A DNA stretch of 64,000 nt, taken from Agroathelia rolfsii (taxonomy: Eukaryota; Basidiomycota; Agaricomycetes; Amylocorticiales; Amylocorticiaceae). Made by a program: the position numbers and the translations under genes. Below the pieces are notes generated by a model. It saw only the letters and a list, made by a program, of their open reading frames with translations. It was not told the DNA's origin and did no database searches. Position 1 is the stretch's first letter, and every line of letters starts with the position of its first letter. Positions 10,575 through 21,079 of this stretch are shown here, in pieces. The DNA lies in assembly GCA_018343915.1 (NCBI GenBank), contig JABRWF010000001.1:5084001-5148000 (forward strand), in the 5' to 3' direction.

Positions 10575-13500
10575 TTACCCCCTTCTCAAGGGAGTTACTC
10601 TGGAACTTCCCTAGTTCCCATCCTGCGGTTTCCTTCGTGTTTGTTTCTGTGAAGTTTTCTATGGGCCTGAATGGTAATTCCCCAAAGACTGCAGCGTTCA
10701 AGCGTTTAGGTGCATTGGGGTGTTTCTTGTGGAAATCTCGAATCTTGGTCTTGGCGTGTATTAGGTGATCTGCGGGTTCCCAGTTGTCTTCTCCTGGGGC
10801 ATCCTTCCAGCTGACAAGGTACTCGAGCCGTTTAGGTCTGCCCGAAATCCTAGAGTCTTTGATTGTGGCAACCTCCCATTCTTCTTCTCCTTCGACTTCT
10901 ACGGGTTCTGGTGGGGGTTGATCACGGTCAGAGGGCTTGTGAGCTGATAGAAGGGAGACGTGGAAAACGTCATGGATGGACCAAGTACGGGGAATCTTGA
11001 GGCGATAGGCAAGGGGACCGATTTTCTCTAAGATTTCGTATGGACCGGCAAACTTAGCAGATAGTTTCTTAGTTGGCTGAGAAGTCTTGAGGTTCTCGGT
11101 GGATAACCAAACTTTGTCACCCTTCTGCCAATGGGGAGATTCTCGCACGTGCTTATCAAAGGATTCCTTCATTTTCTCAGCTACTAGATTGAGGGCAGCC
11201 TGGGCATCGGATTGTGCATCCGCGATCACATGCAACCAGTCTTCTACTGCCGGGGTTTCAAAGATTCCAGTGAGGGAGAAATCCATTTGGGGGTCAAATC
11301 CATAGTTCATCCTGAAAGGTGACATTTTGGTAGCAGAATGCTGTCGGTTATTCAGGGCAAACTCGGCAGATGGTAAGAGGCGAGCCCAATCGTCCTGTCA
11401 ATGGGAAACAAAGAACCTGAGGTACGCTTCTAGCTCCTGATTGACCCGCTCGGATTGTCCATCCGTTTGTGGGTGGTAGGCAGTAGACATGGCTGTAGTG
11501 ATTCCTAGACGCTTATGTACCTCCTTCATCACCTTACTTGCGAATTGGGGTCCTCGATCAGAAGTAATCCTAGATGGTAACCCATGTAGCTTGAACACGT
11601 TTGACCATAAAAGCTCTGCAGTTCCGATTGCATTGATCTTCTCAGTTGTAGGAATGATATGAGTCATTTTTGAGAAGCGATTAACTATTACTAGGATGCT
11701 GTCGTAGCCCTGGGAGTCTGGGAGTTTGACTACCATGTCCATAGTGATGTGATCCCAGGGTCTGGCAGGTGTCGGAAGTGGTTCTAGTGGTCCAAAGGCG
11801 GGCAAATGAGAGGATTTATTCTGAATGCAGATCTGGCAGGTTTCTACATATTCATTAACAGCCTTGGTCATTCCGGGCCACCAGTAATTACGTGAGACTA
11901 GTTCGAGGGTTTTGTGTTGTCCTGGGTGACCACTGAGTAGACTATCATGATACATAGAAATGATCTGGGTTCGGATCTCCTTGTCTGTGGGTACGTACAC
12001 CTTGCCTTGTCGAAGGATAACCCCGTTTTCCTGGTTCCATTCTTCTAAACCCTTCTGAAGCTTGACAGGGCCTAAATCTTTGACCAGCCAAAGCACTTCT
12101 GCGACCTCTGCTTCGGGAGAAGCGTTCCGGATTTTCTTAAGCAGCTCGGATTCTCCTTCCATCAGCACATGACCTCGCCGGGCAGCATTTATCCGGAACA
12201 GCTTGGGGTCTAACAAGACTACATCCTGATTATCATTGGCGTCTGAAACTTGTAGGTCCGGTCGGCGGGATAGCGCATCAGCCTTGCCATTTTCAGCACC
12301 CTTTTGGTAATGAATGTGGAAATTGAAGTCTGCCAGAAAGAGGGACCAGCGAGCTTGACAACGAGTGAGGTTTCGGGCGGTAGTCCAGTATTCCAGATTT
12401 TTATGGTCAGTCCAAATCTCAAACGGTTCGGGTAGCCCTTGGAGCAGATGACGCCAGTGTTCTAAAGTGCGGATGACTCCTAGCATTTCCTTGTCCCAGA
12501 TGTCGTAGTTTCTTTCGGCATCATTCATGGACTGCGAAAGGAAGGCGATGGGGTGCCAAGCACCTGACTCATCCTTCTGGCTGAGCACGGCTCCGGTAGC
12601 GTAAGAGGAAGCATCTGTTTCTACTCAAGTTGGAGCCATCTGATCGTAGGATCGCAGCACAGGGGTAGTGCTAAAGGCCTTCTTCAGGTTTTCAAAGCTT
12701 TCCTGTTCTTCAGAACCCCAGGTCCAGTCAACTTTGCCAGTAAGGCGATCCAGAGGCTTGCAGATTTTTCCGAAGTCACGGATAAATCGTCGATAGTAAT
12801 TGGCTAGACCTCGGAATTTGCGAACCTCCTTGACGTTTTTGGGAGTTGGCCAGTCTAGAATAGGTTTGACCTTTTCTGGGTCCATGCGAACTTGCCGGTA
12901 AGAAACAATGAATCCAAGGATGTTGACTTTGGGCTTTTCAACCTCAAACTTGTCTAAGTGTCAAGGGTACACTCCTTGACTTGATGAAATCGCAGGTCAA
13001 CACCCACAAATAACTTCAAGCACAATTAATGCCCTTCTTAACACTAAATACTCTGAAGTACCCTACACGCGAGTGTTCCCACAGATAGCAATGCCTTAAT
13101 CCTATTGAAGGCTTGCCCGGGTACTTTCTTATCTCACGTGCACTCGATGCTCTTAGTGGTTCACACACACACAAACAGGGGGATTTGCACCGCCCACAAG
13201 TTGGAGAGAAAGAGAGGGAGAAAGCTAGGACGGAGGGCCTAGGCCTATGAGTTTATACCTTGAAGGCGAAGTTATTATTAGTAATCGAGCTATGGAATAC
13301 AAACCAATACTTGCCTGAAGGCGAAGAGGTCAAAGCTGAGCTCTTCAGGACAAGTTACATGCACTATTTATACTACTATACAAGGGTCCGTGCGCAGCTT
13401 TAGTGGTCTGTGCGCAGAGGGAGATAGAAGCATAAATGGTGGCAATGCAAGGGAAGAACGTTTATCCTAACTCCACCGGGCATCCGTGTGGAGATCCGTT

Positions 13501-14990
13501 TCCGGACCGATACCGGTAATCGTTAGGAATTGTTCAGGGAAGGAAGTCTGTGTTCCTGGGCTGTGTGCGATGATGAAATGGAAGTGCGCGCAGCCCCGAG
13601 ATTACTCCTGTGACGTGCGGCTTGGAACACGTGAGGGCCAATCACATGACCACTGCACTACCCACAGTCCACGCCCTAAAGGGTAATTTTTATAAGGAAA
13701 ACAAAGAAAAAAAGAAAAGAAAATGTAATAACTAAATAAATACTTGTCTAAATAATACAAGAAATAGACCAAAAAATCGGCAAAAATTCCAACTCATGAC
13801 ACTAAGTTGCCATACAGGTTGTGTTCCCGTAGGATCAAAAGAACTTCTCGCGTGACCTCTCGCAACTTTTCCTTTGTTTCTGCCCCAATGATAATATCGT
13901 CGATGTAGACCCGGACAAATCCAAGCTGAACTAAGCGGAGAAGAATGTCATCCATCAGAGCCTGCATGGAGGAGGGGGCATTACAGAGGCCAAAGGGCAT
14001 GACCAAGGGTTCGAAGAGGCCGCGTGATGTGATAAAGGCTGCTTTCCGCTCGTCTCCTTCCCTAATCCGGATATTGTTGAATCCTGCACGAAGGTCGATT
14101 TTTGTAAACCACCGGAACTTGGTCATGTGCTCCACGATTTCTGAGATCAATGGGAGAGGGTAAGCGTTCTTGACTGTTTGTTCGTTTAGGGCTTGGTAGT
14201 CTTGGACGGGACGAAGCTTCCCATTTTTCTTGGGTATGAAGAACATTGGAGCGGCGAATTCACTTTCCGATTTGCGAATATATCCCTTGGCCAGGTTGTC
14301 GTCAATCCATTCATTGAGTGCATCAGTTTTGTTGCTACTGAGGGGGTATACACGCCCTCGTCTGAGCTTGGTTTCATCAAGCAGCTCAATCTTATGGTCT
14401 GACAATTTATGGCTAGGTAATCTACTTGCTTCCTCTTCAGAGAATACATCAGCGAATTCTTCATAACCTGGTGGCATATTCGTGGTGGCTTGTACCGTTT
14501 CCTTTTCCGGTAGGAATGTGACCTCAGCAGATTTCCAATCAATTACGGGGTTTTCAAGACGCAACCAGTCGATGCCAAGGATTACATCTTCCTGGCCTAT
14601 ATTGACGACACATAGTGGCAGGTACTTTCGTTCGGATCCAATCGTAGTATCAAGTATGGCAACGGATTCTATTTTTCCTATCTGGTTTGCGGAGTTGTCA
14701 ATGTTATACAGAGGGATAGGTCGAGGTAATTTTTTTGTGGGGATTTTATGCTTTTCTACGTATCTATAATTTACAAACAAAGATGAAGCACCAGAATCAA
14801 TCATAGCAGAAGTGGAGAAATTTCTAAAGGGTCCATGGAACATAATGGGAACCTTGAGGTGCTGTCCATTCGCACCTGCAAGGGAGAAATAAGAAGACGA
14901 AGAAATGGAAATATTGCTACAGGAAGAAAGAGAAGAGAAACGATTTTGGATATATTGGTCAGACTGAATAGCCCTTTCAGTTGACCTCAA
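10567..14990 (-). pseudogene. Element 2 pol polyprotein: PR-RT-RNaseH-IN-chromodomain
   Basis: Protease MIDSGASSLF near 14,800. RT with KKNGKLRPVQDYQ, FGLCNAPSSMQ and YIDDIIIG near 13,890. RNase H with TDASSYATGAVLSQ near 12,600. Integrase zinc finger (GHPGQHKTLELVSRNYW, then CQIC), catalytic ITMDMVVK, ITSDRGPQF and DGQSERVNQE. GPY/F motif AGPYEILEKIGP near 11,030. Chromodomain LEYLVSWKDAPGEDNWEP near 10,800. It is interrupted by a solo LTR (12,959-13,801) between RT and RNase H. TGA stops at the RNase H start (near 12,627) and near 11,396 replace Arg. Otherwise nearly intact. Confidence 0.95.
12959..13801 (-). mobile_element. Solo LTR family A in element 2 pol, TSD CTAAG
   Basis: Begins TGTCAAGGGTACACTCC, ends CAACTCATGACA, with perfect CTAAG repeats at 12,954-12,958 and 13,802-13,806. 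Element 2 reads in frame across the site after removal (HNLYGNL followed by DKFEVEKPK). It postdates element 2 and belongs to element 1's LTR family, so that family was active after element 2 inserted. Confidence 0.95.
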
Positions 14991-16483
14991 GAAAAACCCA
15001 TTTGGTCCTTCAATGCAGCGATCGCAGCTGCCTGTTCTTCCATGATCTGCATTACGTGATCCGGGACCGTATAAGCTGGTGGGCTCGTGGGAGCAGAAGG
15101 TGGGGCGGGGGCAGAAGGGGCTGCTGGTTGGACGGAGGCAGATATGGATGCTTGTCCAGCAGGAGCGAACAGATGGGGTTTATACCCAAGGAGGGGGCAG
15201 CGGCACTTTGGATGGCCTAATTGGCCACAATGGAAACACTGTGCCTTCGACCAATCCCTAGGCGGGAACGATGGTCTTCCCTGAAATGAGGGTTGACTGG
15301 TTGAGGGCGTAGCGACTTGAGCCGCGTTAATCGAGATAGGGTTTGTAGCTGAACCAGCTATAGGGACCCGAGGTCTCCATGTGTCCTGCCACAACCCTGC
15401 AGAACGTAGTCCTTGTTCAGCACGAAGTGCCGCATCCATTGCCTTCTGCACGGTTTCCAAATTTGTCTGATCCCAACCACCAAGAACGTTCTGAATCTTG
15501 GGGTTCAATCCATCCAGGAATCGCACCCGCCAATCTTCTTCCGATAGATTGGTCTGTTGCGCCATAGACCAGAAGTCAGTGATGTACTCCTGCGTGCTTC
15601 TAGACCCCTGTTTCATTCCCTTGAGTTTGTCCAGGGCTGAACGTTTGTAGTCCCACAATCCATATAGACCCCTGAAGGCCTTGTAGAAGTCGTTGAAGAT
15701 GAAGGGAGATTCCTTCTTGACTTCTCCTTCTTCTTCTGCCTTGATCATATCTGACCACTTCTCTGACCACCTCCTTGGGCCTCCTTCCAGCAGAGAGATC
15801 AATAGCCTGCCCTTATCACGATCCGTGCTATACAAGGTGGGGTTCAATCCCAGGTAATTTTCAAAACCTAGGATAAAGTCCTTATATTTCTCACAGTCAC
15901 CCGTGAATTTCGAGGGCTCCTTGCCTCTTTCCTTAGTTGAGGCCACCGTGACAACCTGAGGTGGAGGTGCTGGAGCGGGAGCGGGAACAGGTGCTGGGCG
16001 GTCAGCAATCTCCACCAGCTTTTGTTGCGTCTCAGTCATGTGACGCATCATCTCGGTGGTCTGATGCTGCATTTCCAGCATTTGACCCATAAACTGTTCA
16101 AAACCGGATGACATGGCAGGTGATGGGGGGCGGGTGACTGCGGGGGTGCGAGTACGAGGGGTAGGAATAGGAGTACGGATTTTTGGGGTAACGGCAGGTG
16201 TAGGCACGCGTGAACGGGTACGCAACGCAATAGGTTCGGGAGATGGCTTTCAATACTCCGAAGGGGATGGATAGCTTTCTTCTTCAGGTTCTTCCTCCTC
16301 GTCGTCTTCTTTGTCAGATTCCTCAGGTGATGCTGGCTTGGGGGGAGAGGGGACTTTTGGAGGCGTGGGTACTTTGGGTGGTTGGGAGAAGGTTGGTTGA
16401 GGGGCAGGTACAGATACAGAGGGTTGGGCGGAGGTCTTGGGTGCAGGTTGTGTGGGTGCCTTTCCTTTTCTGGATTGGCTCAT
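14987..16483 (-). pseudogene. Element 2 gag (one internal stop)
   Basis: The basic start MSQSRKGKAPTQPAPK leads into a Pro-rich and acidic N-terminal region, then the gag core (SKFTGDCEKYKDFILGFEN, near 15,890) and a CCHC knuckle CFHCGQLGHPKCRC near 15,210. A single TGA at 16,247-16,249 interrupts the frame after SPSEY. Element 1 has Arg in the matching place (SPSEFR), so CGA to TGA is likely. The gag stop sits close to the pol start in another frame. A GGGTTTT heptamer just before the stop may allow -1 frameshifting. Confidence 0.9.
14993..14999 (-). promoter_or_regulatory. Candidate -1 ribosomal frameshift slippery heptamer
   Basis: On the minus strand the gag codons ATG GGT TTT TCT TGA contain G GGT TTT in the zero frame, fitting the X XXY YYZ pattern. 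The gag stop comes two codons later, and the pol frame (TTG AGG TCA...) is the -1 frame from there. No downstream pseudoknot was tested. An alternative is reinitiation at a near-cognate codon. Confidence 0.4.
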
Positions 16484-16901
16484 ATACAGTGGAGCAAAGG
16501 CTCAACACACAGATTTTTCTTCTTCAAAACTTAAGGCGGTAAGCCAACCACCTTCTGGTAATGTAATAAAAGCGTATAGTAGAAGGCAAACGAAAACCAA
16601 GCAGTTTTGCACCTTTGGTAAGGTGTCCCTAGAAGCAGTGGACTAACTCCACACTAGCGCCTTCGGGTAACAATACAAGTGTTCCCTGGAAGTACAGGTA
16701 CTAACAAGCCTAAATCTAAATGGGTTGAATAGAGGGTTTTAATCTCTACCAATTGCTTCCACAAACAGTTCGAGGTTTTCGTATGCTTACAAATAAGAAA
16801 GTAAAAAAGGGTTCTTGGCTTATGCTAATTTGGCAGATGTCTGGAACTGCACACCCAGAGCTAAGGCTCGACAGGTGGTTTAGGTATTAGCTTTGACCTA
16901 A
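16484..16901 (-). other. Element 2 leader between 5' LTR and gag
   Basis: Non-coding stretch between the gag start and the 5' LTR on the minus strand; the primer-binding site should lie next to 16,901. I could not assign a tRNA or a self-priming match by eye. Confidence 0.5.
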
Positions 16902-18903
16902 TGTCAAGGCTTACGCTCTTGACTTAACCAAACGACGTAACCCTCTCAAAGGTACGAGGGTGGACTGTAAGGTGTTACAAGTCGCTCGTTGTATTATAAT
17001 TTTATTTCGAATTTCTCACTATTTTTCTGAATTTTTCCTAATTTTTCTCTATTTTTTGATGTATATATTGTATATTACGTAAGCACACACTCTGATGACT
17101 AAGCAGTCATGTGACCAGTCGACCATGTGACTGGCCATCATGTGACCACTAGTCATGTGACATATCATGTAAGCAGAGTCTAGAACATGGGTCCGGATCA
17201 TGACACCACTTCAGACTCATTATAATAAATAATGGCGCAATATCACGCCATACTTAGCATTACTGCGCACAGACCATGTAACTGCGCACAGACCAGGTAG
17301 AATTAGTATATAACCCTGTAGTGCCTCTACCTGAAGACCTCAGATTCGTTCTCTTCGTCTTCAGGTAAGCACAGTAGTGCTTTGTATTAAGTAAACGCTG
17401 ACATAATAACACTTCATCTTCAGAGCCATTATCTCTTAAGGCATGACTGCCTGTCTCCCCCCTTTCTTCTCTCTCTCTCTCTATCCCTTCCCAAATCCCT
17501 TAGGGCTTTGTGCCAAAGGGTTACTGTGAGCTCTGTGCTACAGTAGTTAAAGAGGTTGCTTAGTGCCCCTCTTTTGTTAGCGTGCATAATACAGGTCCGG
17601 GCCTTTGGCTGACCACTTGCATTGCTGTATACACAACATAGTGCTTAGTGCACTCAAGCAAACAAAGGCGTTGCCCTGCGTTTGTCGCGGTTAAGATACA
17701 TCGCACCCATATCCGCATACACAAGATATTTCTTGTCTTGACAATAGACCTCGTGTGAAAGCTTAGTAAGCTTGGAGTAACACCTGGTGATTGAAGAGCT
17801 AGAAGTTGCGTGACAGCAGAGACCGGGCAAGGAAGTGTACACCCGCGTATCCTAGGTCTTAGGAGTTGTAAAATAGCCTTACTGGCTACCCCGCACCTTA
17901 CAGGGGTTGACGTAGACACTAGTTGAGTTTTGGTGACAAGAGGCAGGTGTGCTCTTGACATAAGGTCCCTTTTACACGTATGTATGTCTGGTCTTTAATA
18001 GGCGCGTACGTGCTCCTATTGCTATCCTTCGTAATAGTAACCTTGGAATCCTACTTTGCTTGGATTGCATTTGGTACTCTAGCCAAGGGCTTCCCGTGTG
18101 CTCTCTTTGCGTCAAATAGTTTTCTCAAGATTTTCTTACTTGGAGTAGGCGGCTTAGCCCTCCGTACTCTACAAATGCCTAAAGGGTCTTGTTACTGCCC
18201 CTACCTGAATAAACAGGGTTTTGGTCACGCGCAATTGCCTCAATGTATTGAGGACTTATGTTTCTTATCGACTTAAACCCTCTGGTACTAGGGCTTACTT
18301 ATTCTACTTAGACGCCCTTGAGGCCTTACACTAAATAGAAGAGGGAGAGAGTGTGTGTTGGTGGGCTAGGACGTGAATAAGCCTGAAGGCAAAATATATT
18401 AGTTTTTATGTGTCTAAATACAAAAGGGGGGTTGCCCTTACCTGAAGGCGAAAAGGTCGAAGCTAAGGTTCAGGTAAGGGCTACATGCTTGTATTTATAC
18501 ATAAATGAAAGGGCCCGTGCGCAGCCTTGATGGTCTGTGCGCAGCTGGGGTTCGTAAGCAGGAACATGTAAAATGCAGGGGCAGTGCTTTGTACCTAAGT
18601 CCGATGAGCAACCGATCGGAATGATGAGTCTAGTACTCCTTAGTAATCGCACAGTGATTGGAATGACCCTGGTTCCTGAGTCTAGACCTTTTGATGAAAA
18701 GGAATGGTCTAGACTCCGCCTTCCTAATATACTCTTGTCACGAGCACTCCTGTCACGTGGGGCTAACACAGCCAGTCACACGCGCGTCAAGATGTCGCCT
18801 GCAAGGTATTTCGTCCGTATCTTAATCAATAAAAATCGTAAAAATACAATAAAAATATGTACATGTTCGTAAGAAAAGGGCGAAAAATGTCCAACTCATA
18901 ACA
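16902..18903 (-). repeat. 5' LTR of element 2 (family C), split by a nested LTR
   Basis: Sequence 16,902-16,972 continues at 17,961-18,903 after removal of the nested family B LTR and one TAAGG. The joined length equals the other LTR (1,009 bp). Differences from the left copy are all transitions, 12 of about 15 inside CpG-derived positions. Confidence 0.95.
16973..17960 (+). mobile_element. Solo LTR family B inside an LTR, TSD TAAGG
   Basis: Begins TGTTACAAGTCGCTCG, ends GCTCTTGACA; flanked by perfect TAAGG at 16,968-16,972 and 17,961-17,965. It postdates element 2. Confidence 0.95.
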
Positions 18904-19398
18904 TTGTTCCCATTCCAGCAAGTCAGCAAAGCAGGCTTGTGTTTCCTGCATTTGCTCCATAGAAGCCTGAATTCGGGCCTGGTTGGATTGGAGAAGGGCC
19001 AGGATTTGGCCTAATTCTTGAGGTAATGACATCTCAGGTTCTGGTGGAGGGGAAGGGTCTTGCTTCTTTTCTTTGCAACGTTCATGGCGGCTTTTGCTTG
19101 GTGAGGGGTGAGGTACTACAGGGGACTCGGGATATGACGCTTCTGTGGTGTATTGTTGGCGGAATTCAGAGGGGGATAGGTACTCTGATGGTGCTTCTTC
19201 TTGGCCTTCTGGCATTTTGGGAGGTGAGGCTTGTGTGGAGAGGGCTTCTTCTCCTGACTCTTCTTCTTCTTTGGAGATGTGCAGAGCCAAGCTCGATGCA
19301 ACTTCTCTTGTAACTTCGGGGGGTAATGCGGTAGACTTTGTGGCCCAGGGGACCAGTACTTTTTTGGGCTGGTAAGAGGTGCCCTTGCGTGTGCTCAT
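18904..19398 (-). pseudogene. Element 1 gag, N-terminal part
   Basis: Starts MSTRKGTSYQPKK at 19,398, with acidic and Pro/Ser-rich sequence containing YLSPSEFRQQ and a Gln-rich helix (LLQSNQARIQASMEQMQE), as in element 2 gag. Reading continues at 9,565 once element 2 is removed. The translated frame at its 3' end runs into element 2's LTR and is not real there. Confidence 0.85.
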
Positions 19399-19870
19399 TC
19401 ACAGAGCAGGATTGTGATCTTCTTTATCACCAGTGGTCGTACCGGTTTCCAAATGCGTTTGATGGGATTTCTCTTCTTTGGCAGGGGCTAGAGCTTGCCT
19501 GTATAGTAGTCACACAAATCACTCAAAATTTTAAATGGCAGGGGGGGGTGGAAAAGGTGCCACTTGCTCTTAGAAACAATAAACTTTGATCCCCAAGGGG
19601 GACTCCTAGAATGCCAAGCGGATTAGGCCTGTGGTGTGCTTCGGATACAGCCAAGAACTTGCGTGGAACGTACATGCTATTCTTGTCTAGACGGAGTTGT
19701 AAATGGGCTTTGGAGGGCTACACACAATTGCTTTCCAAAGTAGTTTGTTTCTTAAGCGCTCAGAAATTGTATGTAAGGTTTAATATGAGAAAAGGGGCTC
19801 TTTGTGCAAGATTGTCACTCTTGCCTTCTCAGACCATGGAAGTCCAAGGGAACTGGTAGCTTTGACCTAA
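19399..19870 (-). other. Element 1 leader region
   Basis: Non-coding leader between the gag start and the 5' LTR. Nothing else recognised. Confidence 0.5.
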
Positions 19871-20719
19871 TGTCAAGGGTACACTCCTTGACTTGATGAA
19901 ATCGCAGGTCAACACCTACAAATAACTTCAAGCACAACAAATGCCCTTCTTAACACTAAATACTTGAAGTACCTTACATGCAAGTGTTCCCACAGATAGC
20001 AATGCCTTAATCTTATTGAAGGCTTGCCCGGGTACTTTCTTATCTTACGTGTATTCAATGCTCTTAGTGATTCACACACAATAAGGGGGATTTGCACCGC
20101 CCACAAGTAGGAGAGAGAGAGAGAAAGAGGGAAGGAGAGCTAGGACGGAGGGCCTAGGCCTATGAGTTAGTACCCTGAAGGCGAAGTTATATTAGTAATC
20201 TTCTACTTTAGTGGAATACAAACCCTATACTTGCCTGAAGGCGAAGAGGTCAAAGCTGAGCTCTTCAGGACAAGTTACATGTACTATTTATACTACTATT
20301 GAGGGGCCCGTGCGTAGCCTTAATGGTCTGTGTGCAGAGGGAAATAGAAGCGTAAGTGTGGCAATGCAGGGAAAGAGCTTTTACCCTAACTCCACCAGGC
20401 ATCCATGTGGAGATCCGTTTCTGGACCAATACCAGTAATTGTTAGGAATTGCTCAGGGAAGGAAGGCTATATTCCTGGGCTGTGCGTGATGGTGAAGTAG
20501 AAGTACGCACAGCCCCGAGATTACTCCTGTGACGTGCGGCTTGGAACACGTGAGGGCCAATCACATGACCACTGCACTGCCCACAGTCCACGCCCTGAAG
20601 GGTAATTTTCTTAAGATGAAAATGAAAAAGGAAAAGAAAATGCAATAACTAATTAAATAATTGTCCAAATAATACAAGAAAATAGCCGGAAAATTGGCAA
20701 AAATTCCCTTCTCATGACA
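19871..20719 (-). repeat. 5' LTR of element 1 (family A)
   Basis: Begins TGTCAAGGGTACACTCC and ends CTTCTCATGACA, 849 bp. Matches 897-1,740 except mainly for transitions, including reciprocal TG/CA pairs that point to lost CpGs. Confidence 0.95.
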
Positions 20720-21049
20720 ACAGTCCAAGAAATCCATGGAATGATTACACTTACTCCTATTTAACTTGACCTTAAGATGAGTGCGGCAAGATGACAGATG
20801 TTGCTTCAGTGCCCTAAACCACTGCACTGACATCTCCTTTATCAATGCTGTGGTTTGAGTTGCTACTTCTACTCACGATTGTTTTCTACATTCACTCAAC
20901 AAAGGCATCGGCTATGCTTGAATGCAATCCAAAATTTGAAAAACCAGCTACAAATTGGCTTAGCGAAGGCTGTAAGGATGACTACCAGCATTTTCCTATC
21001 ATTGTTGAATACCAATCATCAACCAGGGAAAAAGCATTAATATTGCGCT
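20720..21049. other. Host spacer between element 1 and the giant transposon
   Basis: About 330 bp of non-repeat sequence. A plus-strand frame from 20,845 starts MLWFELLLLLTIVFY, which looks like a signal peptide or membrane segment, followed by about 45 Cys-containing residues up to the transposon edge. It could be the remnant of a gene cut by the transposon, but I found no continuation after 43,498. Confidence 0.3.
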
Positions 21050-21055
21050 AATATC
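21050..21055. repeat. Left target-site duplication AATATC
   Basis: Six-base direct repeat AATATC, matched exactly at 43,493-43,498, bracketing the terminal inverted repeats. Confidence 0.8.
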
Positions 21056-21079
21056 TATCCGCGGCCGTTGTGGACAAAA
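21056..21079 (+). repeat. Left terminal inverted repeat
   Basis: Starts TATCCGCGGCC and ends GTGGACAAAA at 21,079. Pairs with 43,469-43,492 at 19 of 24 positions. Just inside, a second inverted TTTGTCC copy gives a small palindrome. Confidence 0.75.

Larger units (their letters stand above)
9566..18903 (-). mobile_element. Full-length Ty3/gypsy chromovirus element 2, TSD TTGTT
   Basis: Bounded by two family C LTRs of about 1,009 bp each (9,566-10,574 and 16,902-18,903, the latter enlarged by a nested LTR). Perfect 5-bp TSD TTGTT at 9,561-9,565 and 18,904-18,908. It carries gag (14,987-16,483) and pol (10,567-14,990) on the minus strand. About 15 transitions and no transversions were seen between its two LTRs, so it is fairly young. 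It interrupts element 1 gag. Confidence 0.95.
897..20719 (-). mobile_element. Ty3/gypsy chromovirus element 1, old and heavily nested
   Basis: A minus-strand LTR retrotransposon of the Tf2-like chromodomain group. Its gag (N-terminal part 18,904-19,398, middle 9,288-9,565, C-terminal part about 7,000-7,350), protease-RT-RNase H (5,234 to about 7,030), integrase (2,935-4,282) and chromodomain (1,741-2,091) are separated by later insertions. Each gap closes when the inserted unit plus one TSD is removed. The right flank after the 5' LTR is ACAGT (20,720-20,724); the left TSD is outside the window. Many nonsense codons and loss of a catalytic Asp make it dead. Confidence 0.9.
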
